NCBI GenBank assembly: GCA_902386085.1
Contig: CABMIA010000172.1
Coordinates: forward strand, 1 to 6,235
DNA: 6,235 nt
DNA from: an uncultured archaeon
Lineage (GTDB): Archaea > Halobacteriota > Methanosarcinia > Methanosarcinales > Methanoperedenaceae
Reading direction: 5' to 3'
Shown here: piece after piece, positions 4,813 through 6,235 of the stretch
Layout of the letters: every line of letters begins with the position of its first letter
How positions within the stretch are numbered: position 1 is the stretch's first letter
Program-made: the position numbers and the translations under genes
Notes under the pieces: model-generated
Database searches by the model: none
What the model was told of the DNA's origin: nothing
Seen by the model: only the letters and a program-made list of their open reading frames with translations

Positions 4813-5706
4813 CTAAACTAAATCCTTGAGGTGGAACTTATGCGGACCCAGCGTGCCGCCATAGTTCCCTGCGCTTATTTTTTTGATGCCAGGGATCTTA
4901 ACTGCGGCTGCAATTCCTGCCTTCATGGATCGTGAGATGTCATCCGTGCTCAGGCCATTGATAACGATCTCATAGATGGCGTTCACGTCATCCGGTACCA
5001 GGGTATCTTTGATTTTTGACTTGAGCGAAGGGCTGAATTTCTCATTCGTGGTGGCCTTCATGAACTTATAATTTGTAAAGCCGACCTTTGAACCGCTTGC
5101 CACGATGCCGCCCGGGAAAGGAGTGATAGTTCCGTCCTGCTGCGCTATCGCATCCACTGCGTTCTCAGCCGCAGCCAGTGCTGCCATCTGGTTTTCGCCC
5201 ATAATGAAGAAATTCCCTCCGGCAATCCCGTCCTGCGCCCCTATGTTATGCTCGGCGACAAACTCACCCTGCATCATGGGTATTTTATATGCCTTTCTTC
5301 CGCCGATATTCGTTTCAGACTCAAACCCGTCACCGAAGAACTTGAGCTTGAAACCTGTATCGAATTGCTTCTCCGCATTCGGGAGGCCGTTCCACATTGC
5401 TGCGGTTGGGGCGGTAAGGACGCACTGCCCAAGGCGTTTTAACAACTGTTCCTCGAGGGCTTTGTAACCGAAAGTGCATATCTGGATGTATGCGCCTGGT
5501 CTTCCATCAGGTGTTTCATCGCCATTGACCACTTTTTCAACACCAGCTTCAGCAGGGCACATTATTACCGATGTCCCAAAACCCGTTGTTTCCTGTGCGG
5601 CAACAAGAGCCCATCTCTTGGTCGCGCCTGTGATCAAAATTCTTGCTATTTTTATCGGAAATGCTTCCGCAAATGTATCTTCTATCTCTACTCCATTGAG
5701 TTCCAT
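4813..5706 (-). CDS. ftr: Formylmethanofuran:tetrahydromethanopterin N-formyltransferase
   Basis: Ftr transfers the formyl group between formylmethanofuran and tetrahydromethanopterin (or tetrahydrosarcinapterin). This is the second step of CO2 reduction to methane, or the penultimate step when methyl groups or methane are oxidised to CO2. From the ATG at 5706 the protein has 297 residues, the usual length of this single-family cytosolic enzyme. It opens with MELNGVEIEDTFAEAFPIK, and I recognise GATKRWALVAAQETTGFGTSVIMCPAE (27-53), RPGAYIQICTF (69-79), GQCVLTAPTAAMWNGL (93-108), GGRKAYKIPMMQGEF (135-149) and ITPFPGGIVASGSKVG (194-209). GAGGG (5714-5718) lies 7 nt before this ATG; an in-frame ATG 33 nt upstream would bury the ribosome site inside the gene. 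The stop is TAG. A TATA-like element lies at 5787-5798. Confidence 0.98.
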   Translation of the reverse strand: MELNGVEIEDTFAEAFPIKIARILITGATKRWALVAAQETTGFGTSVIMCPAEAGVEKVVNGDETPDGRPGAYIQICTFGYKALEEQLLKRLGQCVLTAPTAAMWNGLPNAEKQFDTGFKLKFFGDGFESETNIGGRKAYKIPMMQGEFVAEHNIGAQDGIAGGNFFIMGENQMAALAAAENAVDAIAQQDGTITPFPGGIVASGSKVGFTNYKFMKATTNEKFSPSLKSKIKDTLVPDDVNAIYEIVINGLSTDDISRSMKAGIAAAVKIPGIKKISAGNYGGTLGPHKFHLKDLV

Positions 5707-5786
5707 TGTATATCCCTCACTTTGATAAACCCAAAACATTCATTTTAGCCGGGTTCATCAAACAAATCATTGTTCTTAATGTATTA

Positions 5787-5798
5787 CTTAATATATGC
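5787..5798 (-). promoter_or_regulatory. TATA-like promoter element for ftr
   Basis: GCATATATTAAG on the minus strand, following the T-rich end of the UPF0058 gene. Initiation near 5767 would give ftr a leader of about 60 nt carrying the GAGGG ribosome site, so ftr probably has its own transcript. Confidence 0.45.
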
Positions 5799-5817
5799 AT
5801 CGAAATGTTCTGGCAGG

Positions 5818-5839
5818 GAAAAAAGAAAAATACGTTTTT
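5818..5839 (-). terminator. Oligo-T terminator after the UPF0058 gene
   Basis: Directly after the UPF0058 stop, the minus strand reads T5-C-T6 (5830-5819). Such T-rich tracts are the usual intrinsic stop signal in euryarchaea. There is no clear stem before it. Confidence 0.45.
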
Positions 5840-6113
5840 ATTTGGCAAATTCTTCCATGGCGCGGCATGCGAGTTCTTGCATTCGCACCGATGTTCGGCC
5901 CGCTCCTGAAAATTCATCATGGGCCATTATAGTTGCAATCTCTTTGCCAAGGACGAAGATTGCATGTTTGTGTTCGGCTTTGCTGCGGTGCACATGTATA
6001 GGGCTTATTTGCAGGGCTTGGTACTGGGAGAACTCCCCCTGTCCCTTTTCCTCAAAAAACTTTTTCATCTGCACCATCAGTGTATGTAGCTGAATCAACT
6101 CTTCTTTGTGTAT
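5838..6113 (-). CDS. UPF0058 family protein with apparent AUA start codon
   Basis: This is a small archaeal protein of unknown function, 91 residues when read from the ATA at 6113. The sequence after the start, HKEELIQLHTLMVQMKKFFEE, then SPIHVHRSKAEHKHAIFVLGKE (near 39-60) and DEFSGAGRTSVRM (66-78), matches the archaeal UPF0058 pattern, which typically begins M-[HQ]-K-[DE]-E-L. The conserved HVH-x-SKAEHK could bind a metal, but that is not established. GGAGG at 6121-6125 lies 7 nt before the ATA. The nearest conventional start is the TTG at 6098, 22 nt from the ribosome site, and it would remove the conserved HKEE. No ATG, GTG or TTG occurs between the in-frame TAA at 6144-6146 and that TTG. 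So the start is either a real AUA or a base error. It is the first gene of the minus-strand block upstream of ftr. Confidence 0.88.
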   Translation of the reverse strand: MHKEELIQLHTLMVQMKKFFEEKGQGEFSQYQALQISPIHVHRSKAEHKHAIFVLGKEIATIMAHDEFSGAGRTSVRMQELACRAMEEFAK

Positions 6114-6120
6114 AAGACCG

Positions 6121-6125
6121 CCTCC
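6121..6125 (-). promoter_or_regulatory. Shine-Dalgarno site that fixes the UPF0058 start
   Basis: A perfect GGAGG on the minus strand with a 7-nt spacer (CGGTCTT) to the ATA codon at 6113. This is the strongest ribosome site in the window, and it points to no other start codon at a workable distance. Confidence 0.75.
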
Positions 6126-6206
6126 TATCTGTGCGTTACTGGTTTACTGCGGGCAGTCTTTTGAGAACTATCCGACACTAAAACTGTTTTGCAAGGAAAA
6201 CCACTT

Positions 6207-6217
6207 CCTATATTATG
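6207..6217 (-). promoter_or_regulatory. Possible TATA element for the UPF0058 gene
   Basis: CATAATATAGG on the minus strand near the window edge. Initiation near 6186 would leave a leader of roughly 70 nt that includes the palindrome ACTGCGGGCAGT (6146-6157) and the GGAGG site. The adjacent AGCTTAAGCT (6218-6227) is a 10-bp palindrome of unknown meaning. Confidence 0.33.
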
Positions 6218-6235
6218 AGCTTAAGCTTTTCGATT

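Noticed and set aside
5105..5467. Open frame of 120 codons on plus within ftr
   Set aside because: Antisense shadow of the strongly conserved Ftr.
5717..5920. Open frame of 67 codons on minus between UPF0058 and ftr
   Set aside because: It overlaps the UPF0058 end in another frame and runs through the poly-T terminator and the ftr promoter.

Overview
The window reads as euryarchaeal chromosome, most likely a methanogen or anaerobic methane-oxidising archaeon of the Methanosarcinales (Methanosarcina, Methanoperedens and relatives). The grounds are a full-length formylmethanofuran:tetrahydromethanopterin formyltransferase (Ftr), an archaeal-type short thymidylate synthase, an archaeal UPF0058 protein, a HypB nickel GTPase whose metal ligands are C95, H96 and C127, and TATA-type promoters with GAGG/GGAGG ribosome sites. 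FolD, a tetrahydrofolate enzyme, lies a few kilobases from Ftr, a tetrahydromethanopterin enzyme. This fits a lineage that runs both pterin C1 carriers. The genus is inference; there is no rRNA here.

Layout. Bases 67-1757 (+) hold folD and thyA, a short one-carbon/dTMP block: FolD interconverts methylene-, methenyl- and formyl-H4folate, and ThyA uses a methylene-pterin to methylate dUMP. Bases 1765-2058 (-) hold a small WYL-like protein, convergent with thyA. It is divergent from an endonuclease V gene at 2118-2789 (+), and the two appear to share one AT-rich promoter core. A nitroreductase (2781-3356, -) meets endonuclease V tail to tail with a 9-nt overlap.

Bases 3357-4077 are about 720 bp without a protein gene. 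They carry a tandem duplication with a period of 280 bp. Each copy has a strong TATA element, a conserved block that can fold, and a downstream six-T run. I read it as two small-RNA genes in tandem, the least explained and most interesting part of the window. A long-range 11-bp inverted repeat overlaps the start of copy 1.

Bases 4078-6113 are all on the minus strand. In transcription order they are UPF0058 (which seems to start at an AUA codon behind a perfect GGAGG), ftr, then hypB, with promoter-like elements before each. Ftr acts in the central C1 pathway (CO2 reduction or methane/methyl oxidation). HypB delivers nickel to a hydrogenase or another nickel enzyme encoded elsewhere. No tRNA, rRNA, CRISPR array, transposase or prophage gene was seen.
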